Source: Bradyrhizobium ottawaense
Lineage (GTDB): Bacteria > Pseudomonadota > Alphaproteobacteria > Rhizobiales > Xanthobacteraceae
Length of the DNA stretch: 64,000 nt
Assembly (NCBI RefSeq): GCF_002278135.3
Contig: NZ_CP029425.2
Location: 3,944,001 to 4,008,000, forward strand
Direction of reading: 5' to 3'
The notes beneath the pieces were generated by a model. It had not been told where the DNA came from, ran no database searches, and worked only from the letters and a program-made list of their open reading frames with translations. How positions within the stretch are numbered: the stretch's first letter is position 1; the number at the start of each line of letters is the position of its first letter. The position numbers and the translations under genes were made by a program. This document shows, piece after piece, positions 56,544 through 64,000 of this stretch.

Positions 56544-56544
56544 G

Positions 56545-57351
56545 ATGGGGTTCGCGCTCGGTCCTCGCGCATCATCCGCGGGCTACAGGCTCGCGGCCTT
56601 CGAACGGACCGGCTCGACCAATACCGAGGCGATCGAGCAAGCCAGGCGCGGCGAGCGCGGCCCGATGTGGTTCGTCACGTCGGAGCAGACCGCCGGCCGC
56701 GGCCGCCGTCAGCGCGCCTGGATCGCGCCGCGCGGCAATCTCGCCGCCAGCATCCTCGAAGTCATGGACGTGGCTCCCGCCGTCGCCGCCACCCTCGGCT
56801 TCGCCGCGGGCCTCGCCGAGGAGGCCGCGCTGGAGAAGGTCAGCCTCGAGGCCGCAATCCGCCTCGGCCCTGATCGTCCGCGCTACGCCCTGAAATGGCC
56901 GAACGACGTTTTGGCCGGTGGCAAGAAGCTGGTCGGCATTGGCCTCGAAGCCGAAGCCATCGACGACCGCCTTGCCGTCGTCGTCGGCATCGGCACCAAT
57001 GTCGTCGCAGCGCCCGAGGGCATGCCGACGCCTGCGGTGTCGCTGGCCGCGCTCGGGGTGCAGATCAGTGCGGAGGAACTGTTCTCGGCGCTCTCCGACG
57101 CCTGGGTCGAGTTCCGCGGCATCTGGGACAATGGAAGCGGCTTTGCCGCGATCCGCAAGCTGTGGCTGGAGCGCGCCGCGGGGCTCGGCGAGCGGGTCGC
57201 AATCCACACGGGAGCGATGACGCTGGAAGGCATTTTTGACACGATCGACGACACCGGCTGCCTGATCGTCCGCACTGCGGAGGGCCGCCGCGTGCCGGTG
57301 GCCGCGGGCGAGGTGTTCTTCGGTTCGGCCGCGTCCGTAGGAGCTGCGTGA
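56545..57351 (+). CDS. birA: Biotin--[acetyl-CoA-carboxylase] ligase (no DNA-binding domain)
   Basis: 268 residues, attaching biotin to carboxylase carrier proteins. The biotinyl-AMP loop is TAGRGRRQRAW and the catalytic KWPNDVLAGGKKLVGIG follows; the C-terminal SH3-like domain is LEGIFDTIDDTGCLIV. The N-terminal helix-turn-helix of repressor-type BirA is absent, so it is a ligase only. It is coupled to nuoN on the 5' side and to the RNase J gene (TGATG overlap) on the 3' side, a common alphaproteobacterial order. Confidence 0.94.
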   Translation: MGFALGPRASSAGYRLAAFERTGSTNTEAIEQARRGERGPMWFVTSEQTAGRGRRQRAWIAPRGNLAASILEVMDVAPAVAATLGFAAGLAEEAALEKVSLEAAIRLGPDRPRYALKWPNDVLAGGKKLVGIGLEAEAIDDRLAVVVGIGTNVVAAPEGMPTPAVSLAALGVQISAEELFSALSDAWVEFRGIWDNGSGFAAIRKLWLERAAGLGERVAIHTGAMTLEGIFDTIDDTGCLIVRTAEGRRVPVAAGEVFFGSAASVGAA

Positions 57352-59018
57352 TGGCGAAGCCCGAAGAACTGGTGTTTGCGCCGCTGGGCGGCGTCGGCGA
57401 GATCGGCATGAACCTGTCGATCTATGGGCTCGGCAGCCGCCAGCAGCGCGCCTGGATGGCGGTCGATCTCGGCGTCTCCTTCGGCGACGAAGAGCACCTG
57501 CCGGGCATCGACCTGATCATGCCCGACATCAGCTTCCTGGAGAAGGAGCGCAAGAACCTGATGGGCCTGGTGCTGACCCATGCTCATGAGGACCATTTCG
57601 GCGCGATCATCGACCTCTGGCCGAAGCTGAAATGCCCGATCTACGCGACGCAGTTCAGTGCGGCCCTGTTCGAGGCCAAATGCGCTGCCGAGCGCAACGC
57701 GCCGAAGATCCCCGTGACGGTGGTGCCGTCCGGCGGCCGCGTCGACGTCGGCCCGTTCAACGTCGAGTTCATTCCCGTCGCCCACTCCATTCCTGAAGCG
57801 CATGCGCTGGCGATCCACACCGAAGCCGGCACGGTGCTGCACACCGGCGACTGGAAGATCGATCCGACCCCGACCCTGGGGAGCCCGACCGACGAGAAGC
57901 GTCTGCGCGAACTCGGCGAGGAGGGCGTGCTCGCTCTGATCGGCGATTCCACCAATGCGGTGCGCGACGGCCGCTCGCCGTCCGAGGCCGAGGTCGCCCG
58001 CACCATCATCGATCTGGTGAAGGCCGCAAAGGGCCGCGTCGCGGTGACGACCTTCGCTTCCAACGTCGCGCGCATCAAGGCCGTCGCTGCCGCTGCCAAG
58101 GCCGCCGACCGCGAGGTTGTCGTGGTCGGCCGCGCCATGGAGCGCGTGGTGCAGGTCGCGCGCGAATGCGGCTATCTCGACGGCGTGCAGAATTTCCGCT
58201 CACCCGAAGTCTACGGCCATCCGCAGGACAAGGTGCTGGCGCTGTGCACCGGCAGCCAGGGCGAGCCGCGCGCGGCGCTGGCGCGCATCGCCAATGACGA
58301 CCATCCCGAGATCACGCTGAACCGCGGCGATAGCGTCATCTTCTCCTCGCGCACGATCCCGGGCAACGAGAAGGCGGTCGGCTCGATCATCAACAATCTG
58401 GTGCTGCAGGGCGTCGAGATCATCACCGATCGCGACCATCTCGTCCACGTCTCCGGCCATCCCCGCCGCGACGAATTGCGCGACATGATTGGCTGGGTGA
58501 AGCCGCGGCTCCTGATCCCCGTCCACGGCGAGGCGCTGCATCTGAACGAGCACGCCAAGCTGGCGCGCGCCGCCGGCGTGCCGCGCGTGCTGGTGGTCCG
58601 CAACGGCGACCTGATCAAGCTCGGCCCGGGCGATCCCGGCATCATTGGCGAAGTGCCTTCCGGCCGCCTCTACAAGGACGGCACGATCCTGGAGGATTCC
58701 AAGTCCCGCGCCGTGGTCGAGCGGCGGCGCATGGCGTTTTCCGGCTGTGCCTTCGTCGCCATCGCCATGACCGAGCAGGGCGAGCTGGCCGACGATCCCG
58801 AGGTCGATCTGGTCGGCATCCCCGATAAGAACAGGGCAGGCGAGCCCTTCGACGACCTCGTCTTCGATGCCGTGGTCTCCACCATCGAGGGCCTGCCGAA
58901 GGCGCGCCGCCGCGACCCCGACGCATTGGGCGAGTCTGTGCGACGTGCTGTCCGGGCCGTGATCAACGAACATTGGGGCAAAAAGCCCCCCTGTCTGGTA
59001 CACGTACTGACAGTATAA
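57351..59018 (+). CDS. rnj: Ribonuclease J
   Basis: 555-residue metallo-beta-lactamase/beta-CASP nuclease with endo- and 5'-exonuclease activity in mRNA decay and rRNA maturation. The HxHxDH zinc motif is LTHAHEDHFGAII; further ligands lie in HSIPEAHAL and LHTGDWKID; the beta-CASP core has GDSTNAV, CTGSQGEPRAAL and VHVSGHPRRDEL, and LIPVHGEALHL ends it. A C-terminal RNase J domain follows. The ATG at 57351 overlaps the birA stop. Confidence 0.95.
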   Translation: MAKPEELVFAPLGGVGEIGMNLSIYGLGSRQQRAWMAVDLGVSFGDEEHLPGIDLIMPDISFLEKERKNLMGLVLTHAHEDHFGAIIDLWPKLKCPIYATQFSAALFEAKCAAERNAPKIPVTVVPSGGRVDVGPFNVEFIPVAHSIPEAHALAIHTEAGTVLHTGDWKIDPTPTLGSPTDEKRLRELGEEGVLALIGDSTNAVRDGRSPSEAEVARTIIDLVKAAKGRVAVTTFASNVARIKAVAAAAKAADREVVVVGRAMERVVQVARECGYLDGVQNFRSPEVYGHPQDKVLALCTGSQGEPRAALARIANDDHPEITLNRGDSVIFSSRTIPGNEKAVGSIINNLVLQGVEIITDRDHLVHVSGHPRRDELRDMIGWVKPRLLIPVHGEALHLNEHAKLARAAGVPRVLVVRNGDLIKLGPGDPGIIGEVPSGRLYKDGTILEDSKSRAVVERRRMAFSGCAFVAIAMTEQGELADDPEVDLVGIPDKNRAGEPFDDLVFDAVVSTIEGLPKARRRDPDALGESVRRAVRAVINEHWGKKPPCLVHVLTV

Positions 59019-59023
59019 TTTGG

Positions 59024-59068
59024 GCATGATCTTCTCGGAAAACCGCTTCACATTTTTCCGGATCTTGC
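59024..59068. repeat. Palindromic intergenic repeat
   Basis: Outer arms GCATGATC and GATCTTGC are complementary with one mismatch, and inner CGGAAAA pairs with TTTTTCCG. The sequence closely resembles a dispersed palindrome I know from Bradyrhizobium and Rhodopseudomonas intergenic regions. It lies between rnj and mce and could stabilise or end the upstream mRNA. Confidence 0.65.
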
Positions 59069-59085
59069 CTTAGGGGAGAAGACAC

Positions 59086-59490
<405 letters not shown>

Positions 59491-59499
59491 GGCCGAACC

Positions 59500-59775
59500 A
59501 TGGCCATCCAGATCTCAACCGCGATCGCAATCTACTTCGTCATCTGGTGGGTCGCGCTGTTCCTGACGCTGCCGTTCGGCGTGCGCAGCCAGCACGAGGA
59601 TGGCGTCGGTGCGCCCGGCACCGACCCCGGTGCGCCGATCCTGACGCGGATGGGCCGCAAGCTGATCTGGACCACCATCATCTCGGCGATCATCTACGGC
59701 CTCGGCCTCGCGGCCTATCACGCCGGCTATCTCTCGATCGAGCGCCTGTCGAAATTGATGGGAATGCCTTTCTAG
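59500..59775 (+). CDS. DUF1467 family membrane protein
   Basis: 91 residues with two membrane helices (IAIYFVIWWVALFLTLPFGV and TTIISAIIYGLGLAAYHAGY). The pattern of helix 1 ending in FGVRSQHE is the DUF1467 signature. Function is unknown; the gene commonly follows mce in alphaproteobacteria, usually before proS, which is absent here. Confidence 0.88.
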   Translation: MAIQISTAIAIYFVIWWVALFLTLPFGVRSQHEDGVGAPGTDPGAPILTRMGRKLIWTTIISAIIYGLGLAAYHAGYLSIERLSKLMGMPF

Positions 59776-59822
59776 ACGTTCTTGCTAGACGTTTTTGCCG
59801 ACGACATTGTTTGGGGGAACGA

Positions 59823-60170
59823 ATGACTTTTCAGAGGATCGTCATTGCACTTCTGGTGCTGATCGTCGCCGGCATCGGCGCCATCGGCTATTTCGAATGG
59901 CGGATGGCCGCGCAGGTGCGCACCCTGAAGGCGTTCGTCGAGGGCTATGTCTTCAACGAAGCCGTGATGGCCTGCGAGCAGGCCAAGAGCTCGACGCCGT
60001 TCAAATGGAACGGGGGCAAGAGCACCTCGGTGATCGGCCTGAACTCGGCCAAGCTGGACAAATACACGGTCAGCGCCAGCTACACGCTGGTGGCGGACAG
60101 CGTCTATTGTGATTACGATCCGATCAAAAGAAAGGCCGAGATCGGCTCCAGCTTTTTGGAGCGGGAGTAA
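59823..60170 (+). CDS. Single-pass exported hypothetical protein
   Basis: 115 residues with an N-terminal anchor (IVIALLVLIVAGIGAIGYF) and a periplasmic domain containing two cysteines (VMACEQAKS, SVYCDYDPIK) that could form a disulfide. GGGGGAACG precedes the ATG. No family was recognised. A decayed copy of its last 93 bases lies near 61150. Confidence 0.75.
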   Translation: MTFQRIVIALLVLIVAGIGAIGYFEWRMAAQVRTLKAFVEGYVFNEAVMACEQAKSSTPFKWNGGKSTSVIGLNSAKLDKYTVSASYTLVADSVYCDYDPIKRKAEIGSSFLERE

Positions 60171-60260
60171 CGATCCGGCGCTGGCAGGCATGAGCGCGCC
60201 GCCGCCTGCTCGATGCGGCGCGAGTTCGCGCACGCCCGATCGGCCGCTTACGCAGTCGGG

Positions 60261-60524
60261 CTAGATCGCTCGGCGTTGTCGGCCGGCGATGAGCCCGTAG
60301 ACGAACAGCACGATGATCGCGCCGACGACTGCACCGATCAGTCCCGCACCTTCTTCGGCACGATACCAGCCGAGCGCCTGCCCGAGATAAGTAGCAACGA
60401 AGGCGCCGACGATCCCGAGGATGGTCGTCAGGATGAAGCCGGACGGCTCGTTGTCGCCAGGCATGATGAACTTGGCGATCACGCCGGCGACGAAGCCGAT
60501 GATGATTGTCCAGAGAACACCCAT
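60261..60524 (-). CDS. GlsB/YeaQ/YmgE family stress-response membrane protein
   Basis: 87 residues and three membrane helices. The signature is IIIGFVAGVIAKFIMPGDN and TTILGIVGAFVATYLGQALG. The ATG at 60524 is chosen because AGAGGTG lies before it; a GTG two codons upstream is possible. Members are induced by acid, osmotic or envelope stress; the molecular role is unknown. Confidence 0.9.
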   Translation of the reverse strand: MGVLWTIIIGFVAGVIAKFIMPGDNEPSGFILTTILGIVGAFVATYLGQALGWYRAEEGAGLIGAVVGAIIVLFVYGLIAGRQRRAI

Positions 60525-60556
60525 TTCCACACCTCTTCCAGGTTAAGCGGCAACAG

Positions 60557-60994
60557 CTATGCCTCAGGCAGACGTCCATCCGGCGTGTATTTGTCGACCG
60601 CCGAGGGCAATTCCCGGGATAGCCTTGTGAGGATCTCGTCTTGCGAGAGCCCCGTCTGCTGTTCGAGCTTCTCCAGAACGTCGGAGCCGATCGCATTCCT
60701 CAGCTCAGGCGACGAAATCTCCTTGTTGGGTCCGGGCTTCACCCATGAATCGGCGACTTCACCCTGGCCGTTCTGGTTGAACCGCTCCAGGAGCTCGCCA
60801 AGGCCGCCATTGAGCAGGCCCCCGATCCCGCCCGCGCCGAGCATGCCGCCCAGATTGCCGAGCACTCCCCCGGGCGGCTGCTGACCGCCCGCGGACGAGC
60901 CGCCGGTCGCACCTTTCAGCAGCTCAGCCAGCTTGTCGCGGTTCTGATAGCCGGCCATGGCCAGCATCGCCAGAAGGGCAGTCATGGAGGGCAT
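60557..60994 (-). CDS. YidB family (DUF937) protein
   Basis: 145 residues. A helical start ([20 protein letters not shown]), a long Gly/Pro-rich linker (about 32-68) and the YidB C-terminal domain ([20 protein letters not shown], then [17 protein letters not shown]). Function is unknown; the C-terminal part resembles a small LysM-like/inhibitor fold. It lies 27 bases upstream of the YeaQ-type gene, same strand, so the two may form an envelope-stress pair. A second start at 60985 is possible. Confidence 0.85.
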   Translation of the reverse strand: MPSMTALLAMLAMAGYQNRDKLAELLKGATGGSSAGGQQPPGGVLGNLGGMLGAGGIGGLLNGGLGELLERFNQNGQGEVADSWVKPGPNKEISSPELRNAIGSDVLEKLEQQTGLSQDEILTRLSRELPSAVDKYTPDGRLPEA

Positions 60995-61149
60995 CCCGCG
61001 CTCATTGGCAACTCCTTTAAAATCTCAGAAACGCAAAACTGTCTCAGCCCGCTTGTGTTCCAAAAATCGGCCAATCATGAGCTCGCGACCGCGCGGCCCG
61101 GCCTGGTCGCCCGACACGGAGAACTTTGCCTGCAACTGCTCCTGGCGTG

Positions 61150-61242
61150 CGCCGGCGACACTCAGGTGGCGGACCGCCTTGATTGCGATTACGATCCGAT
61201 CAAAAGAATGGCCGGGATCGCCTAAGCTTCCCAGGAGCGGGA
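61150..61242 (+). pseudogene. Decayed copy of the 3' end of the 115-residue hypothetical gene
   Basis: Aligns without gaps to 60074-60166; by hand count 72 of 93 bases agree (about 77%). The matching frame reads DCDYDPIKRMAGIA and then hits TAA, whereas the intact gene continues to the end. No start or signal anchor is found upstream in this frame, so it is a remnant rather than a gene. The YeaQ- and YidB-type genes lie between the two copies. Confidence 0.7.
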
Positions 61243-61281
61243 ATTGCGATCAGGCCATGCCAAGCATGGGGTGGGATCGTC

Positions 61282-62571
61282 ATGACCGGGGACCGGGCAG
61301 CGGACTATCGAATTCTGCATGAAGCGGCGCTGCGGGATTATCTGGCAGGCCTTCACGATATCGCCGCACTCCTGGGCGGCGAGCCGGCCTCATGGGAGAT
61401 CACCGAGGTCGGCGACGGCAATCTCAATCTCGTCTTCATCATGAAGGGCGCGCGCGGCGGCGTCGCCGTCAAGCAGGCGCTGCCTTATGTCCGCCTCGTC
61501 GGCGAGAGCTGGCCGCTGCCGCTGTCGCGGGCCCATTACGAATATCTGGCTCTGTCCCGGCAAGCCCAGCTCGCGCCCGGCCTCGTGCCGGCTTTGCTGC
61601 ATCACAACGAGGTCCTGGCGCTGACGGTGATGGAGCTGCTCGAGCCCCACATCATCATGCGCAAGGGGCTGGTTGCGGGAACGCAATATCCAGGCTTCGT
61701 CGGTGACATCACCACCTTCATGGCGCGAACGCTGTTCTTCACCTCCGACCTCGCGCTGTCCGCGGCCGAGAAGAAGCAGGGCATCGCCGCGTTCGCCGGC
61801 AACCACGCGCTCTGCAAGATCACCGAGGATCTGATCTTCACCGATCCCTACCGCATCGCCGAACAAAACCGCTGGACAGCGCCGTATCTCGATGTGCTCG
61901 CGGCAAGCCTGCGTGATGACATGGAGCTGCATGTTGCGATCTCCCGGCTGAAGCTGAAGTTCATGGCAGGCCCCGAGGCGCTGCTCCATGGCGACCTCCA
62001 CACCGGCTCGATCATGGTGACAGACCACCAGACGCGGGTAATCGATCCCGAATTTGCGTTCTATGGTCCGATGGGGTTCGACGTCGGCGCCGTGATCGCC
62101 AACCTCGTGATGGCTTATTTTGCCTCCGCCGGCCACGAGCGCTCACCGGGCGAGCGGGCTGCGTTCGAGGCCTGGGTGCTGGAGACGGTCGAACAGGTCT
62201 GGAACGAGTTTGCACGAAAGTTCCTCGACCTCTGGCGGGCGAATGGCACCGGTGATGCCTATCCGGTCTCACTCTTTGCCGGCGCGCAGGGCGCTGCGCG
62301 CCTGGAGGCCGAACGGCAGGTCTACATGCAGCGTCTGTTCGCCGATACCGTCGGCTTCGCGGCCGCAAAGACCATCCGCCGCATCTTCGGCCTTGCCCAC
62401 AACATCGATTTCGAGCTGATCGAGGACCCGAAGAAGCGCGCCGTCAGCGAAGCCCGCGCGGTGCGGCTCGCACGGGCGATGATGGTGGAGACGGGGACGT
62501 TTCGGACGATCGCCGACGTTACGAGTGCTGCGCGAAAACTGCGGGATTGGCAGCCGGAGCTAGCGGGCTGA
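61282..62571 (+). CDS. mtnK: S-methyl-5-thioribose kinase
   Basis: 429 residues, phosphorylating methylthioribose in methionine salvage. A protein-kinase/APH-like fold with ITEVGDGNLNLVFIMKG (nucleotide loop), VAVKQALPYVR (ATP lysine), the catalytic LLHGDLHTGSIMV and metal-binding RVIDPEFAFYGPMGFD, characteristic of MTR kinases rather than antibiotic kinases. The ATG at 61282 opens the conserved N-terminus. The usual partner mtnA is not in the window, so the pathway must be completed elsewhere. Confidence 0.93.
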   Translation: MTGDRAADYRILHEAALRDYLAGLHDIAALLGGEPASWEITEVGDGNLNLVFIMKGARGGVAVKQALPYVRLVGESWPLPLSRAHYEYLALSRQAQLAPGLVPALLHHNEVLALTVMELLEPHIIMRKGLVAGTQYPGFVGDITTFMARTLFFTSDLALSAAEKKQGIAAFAGNHALCKITEDLIFTDPYRIAEQNRWTAPYLDVLAASLRDDMELHVAISRLKLKFMAGPEALLHGDLHTGSIMVTDHQTRVIDPEFAFYGPMGFDVGAVIANLVMAYFASAGHERSPGERAAFEAWVLETVEQVWNEFARKFLDLWRANGTGDAYPVSLFAGAQGAARLEAERQVYMQRLFADTVGFAAAKTIRRIFGLAHNIDFELIEDPKKRAVSEARAVRLARAMMVETGTFRTIADVTSAARKLRDWQPELAG

Positions 62572-62600
62572 AGACGTCGCGAAGGATGGACCCGCATACT

Positions 62601-62713
62601 CCGTCATTGCGAGGAGTCGCGACAAAATTGCGTAGCAATTTTGCGCTGATGCGACGAAGCAATCCAGACTGCCACCGAGATTCTGGATTGCTTCGCTTCG
62701 CTCGCAATGACGG
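62601..62713. repeat. Composite palindromic repeat downstream of mtnK
   Basis: Outer arms CCGTCATTGCGAG (62601-62613) and CTCGCAATGACGG (62701-62713) are perfect complements. Inside lie a second inverted repeat, GAAGCAATCCAG / CTGGATTGCTTC, and a third small palindrome AAAATTGC-GTA-GCAATTTT (62624-62642). The outer and middle parts resemble a dispersed Bradyrhizobium intergenic repeat. It separates two converging genes and could act as a bidirectional transcription stop. Confidence 0.75.
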
Positions 62714-62734
62714 GGAGGGAGCGTAGGCTGGCCC

Positions 62735-63619
62735 TTAATACAGCCGCATCGGCAGCGGGACGCCCTCGGGTCCGACCAGCAGCCCCCAGGTCTCGCTGAC
62801 GGCGACCTCGAACGCACGCGTCTGGGCCGCGCTGCCTTTGAGCTTGAGGGTGACCTTGTACTTGCCCGGCGGCAGATCGATCTTCTGGCCATCAGGCAAT
62901 TTGTCCGCGGCGGCGTCGGAGTCCATCAGGTTCTCTCCGGCGTGAGCCGCCAGTCTGATGGTTCGCTCATTGACCGTGATGTCGGCCGCTTCATCGGTCT
63001 TGTTTCCGAGCAACAACATCACTTGTCCCGGCGCCGGCCGGATTTTGGCCGTGGCGGCCAACGGCTTGCGCAGCGCAAGGTCGGCGATTGTTGTGTTGTC
63101 CTGACGGACGAGCCGGAGCAGCGCCGGCCCGTCCGACGTCGTGAAGGCGACAACGGCCCTGTCTGGCTCGACGACCGCACCGTCGTTCTCGGTCCAGCCG
63201 CGTTTTTCGAGTGCAGCGCGATAGAAGCCGAGCACGGCCTCGAGACCGAGCGGCGTCTCGACGTGAGCCGACCTCATGAAGGGCGAATTCTTCGCGGTCA
63301 TCAGGGCCCAACGGTCGACCAGCGGCAGGCCCATGTCGTCGGACATTTTGGCCTCGAATGTCCGGCTCGTGGCTTGTGTCAGAAGCCCGATAGTGCCGCA
63401 GAGCAGGCGCTCGCCAAGATAGTCCGGGGCGCAACGGTCCCTTGTTGCCCACCATGTATCGTCGACAAATCCGTTTGACCGCTTGGTGTGGGACCAATTG
63501 ATTTGAATGTTTTTCGTCGCGCCGTCGCGGGCAGGGTCCAGCGTGACGGGGATCGCCATCGCCGCTGTCGCGGCGACCAGACTGCCGGCGAGCAGAATAC
63601 CTAGCGTTCGGCGGGTCAT
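62735..63619 (-). CDS. Exported hypothetical protein
   Basis: 294 residues from the ATG at 63619, giving the signal peptide RRTLGILLAGSLVAATAAMA; a GTG at 63676 would add 19 residues ahead of it. The mature protein is mixed alpha/beta; the C-terminal 120 residues look like two beta-sandwich modules (DITVNERTIRLAAHAGE, GKYKVTLKLKGSA). Two cysteines near residues 63 and 74 could pair. No family was recognised and no neighbour explains it. Confidence 0.7.
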   Translation of the reverse strand: MTRRTLGILLAGSLVAATAAMAIPVTLDPARDGATKNIQINWSHTKRSNGFVDDTWWATRDRCAPDYLGERLLCGTIGLLTQATSRTFEAKMSDDMGLPLVDRWALMTAKNSPFMRSAHVETPLGLEAVLGFYRAALEKRGWTENDGAVVEPDRAVVAFTTSDGPALLRLVRQDNTTIADLALRKPLAATAKIRPAPGQVMLLLGNKTDEAADITVNERTIRLAAHAGENLMDSDAAADKLPDGQKIDLPPGKYKVTLKLKGSAAQTRAFEVAVSETWGLLVGPEGVPLPMRLY

Positions 63620-63887
63620 TTTTTGCGCGATCCCTTGGGCCCAGATAACGATCCTGAGCTTGGTCGCGTCGATCACGGAAAATGTTCACTATCCCTGGTC
63701 GCCGGATGACGCACCGCGTCAATCGGCGGCTTGCATCGCCGGACGGATACAACCTGACTTCCGGGTCCTCCATCGAAGGGCCGCCTTCCGGAACTGACAT
63801 TGGTCTCCATCAAAAACGAAGCTTGCGCTCGACGGGCAACGAATGATCAAATCCCTGATCGGAATACCTGCGCTGGTGGGGACACAC

Positions 63888-64000
63888 ATGATGTTCAGGA
63901 TGATGGCGATCGTCGCGGGCTTGGGACTGGCGCTCGCTGGATCTGCGGAAGCCCAGACGCCGCGCAAGGGCGGAACCATCCGCATGACAGCGCCCTATGG
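63888..64000 (+). CDS. ABC transporter substrate-binding protein (partial, cut by window end)
   Basis: Only the first 37 residues are present: a signal peptide (MMAIVAGLGLALAGSAEAQ) and TPRKGGTIRM, the usual mature start of family 5 peptide/opine-type binding proteins. An in-frame ATG at 63843 is an alternative start. The ligand cannot be inferred from this fragment. Confidence 0.65.
   Translation, partial: MMFRMMAIVAGLGLALAGSAEAQTPRKGGTIRMTAPY

Overview
The window looks like chromosomal DNA of a high-GC alphaproteobacterium, most likely Bradyrhizobium or a close relative. This is an inference from gene order and protein character: glnB-glnA, tig-tRNA-clpP-clpX-lon, a complete 14-subunit nuo operon continuing into birA-rnj-mce, and palindromic intergenic repeats of the kind found in Bradyrhizobiaceae. 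No database search was possible. No transposase, integrase, phage gene or CRISPR array was seen.

Layout. 1-5000: a GlxA-type regulator, a small tautomerase, an NfeD-type membrane protease coupled to a slipin, and an exported L-asparaginase. 5000-8900: glnA and glnB on the minus strand behind a good sigma-54 (-24/-12) promoter, and a divergent bifunctional NAD(P)HX repair enzyme. 8900-17500: a degenerate multicopper-oxidase-like exported protein, tRNA-Leu, and the protein quality-control block tig, clpP, clpX, lon. 17500-24000: a GFA-family protein, tRNA-Val with an inverted decayed copy about 0.6 kb away, an exported caspase-like protein, a methyltransferase and a GT39-like membrane protein. 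23667-30512: a Czc-type heavy-metal efflux operon (small histidine/cysteine-rich leader protein, czcC, czcB, czcA, CDF exporter), all minus strand. 30600-34500: small hypothetical genes including a 24-residue membrane microprotein, pepT, an HU protein and tRNA-Asp. 34600-40300: a divergent catabolic cluster (MFS transporter and Rieske oxygenase against a MarR regulator), then a TonB-dependent siderophore receptor. 40970-57350: nuoA-N with an FkbM methyltransferase gene between nuoD and nuoE and a small membrane-protein gene between nuoE and nuoF, then birA. 57351-64000: RNase J, methylmalonyl-CoA epimerase, a DUF1467 protein, small envelope and stress proteins, methylthioribose kinase, an exported hypothetical protein and the start of a solute-binding protein cut by the window end.

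How the genes work together. Most of the window is core housekeeping: nitrogen assimilation (asparaginase releases ammonia, glutamine synthetase captures it, PII senses it), ATP-dependent proteolysis, respiration (NADH dehydrogenase) and RNA turnover. Accessory functions are metal efflux, siderophore uptake and aromatic-compound oxidation. No clearly new multi-gene system was found. The best leads are the FkbM gene inside nuo, the histidine/aspartate-rich loop in NuoL, the copper-ligand-less oxidase, the multidomain exported caspase-like protein and the inverted tRNA-Val relic.
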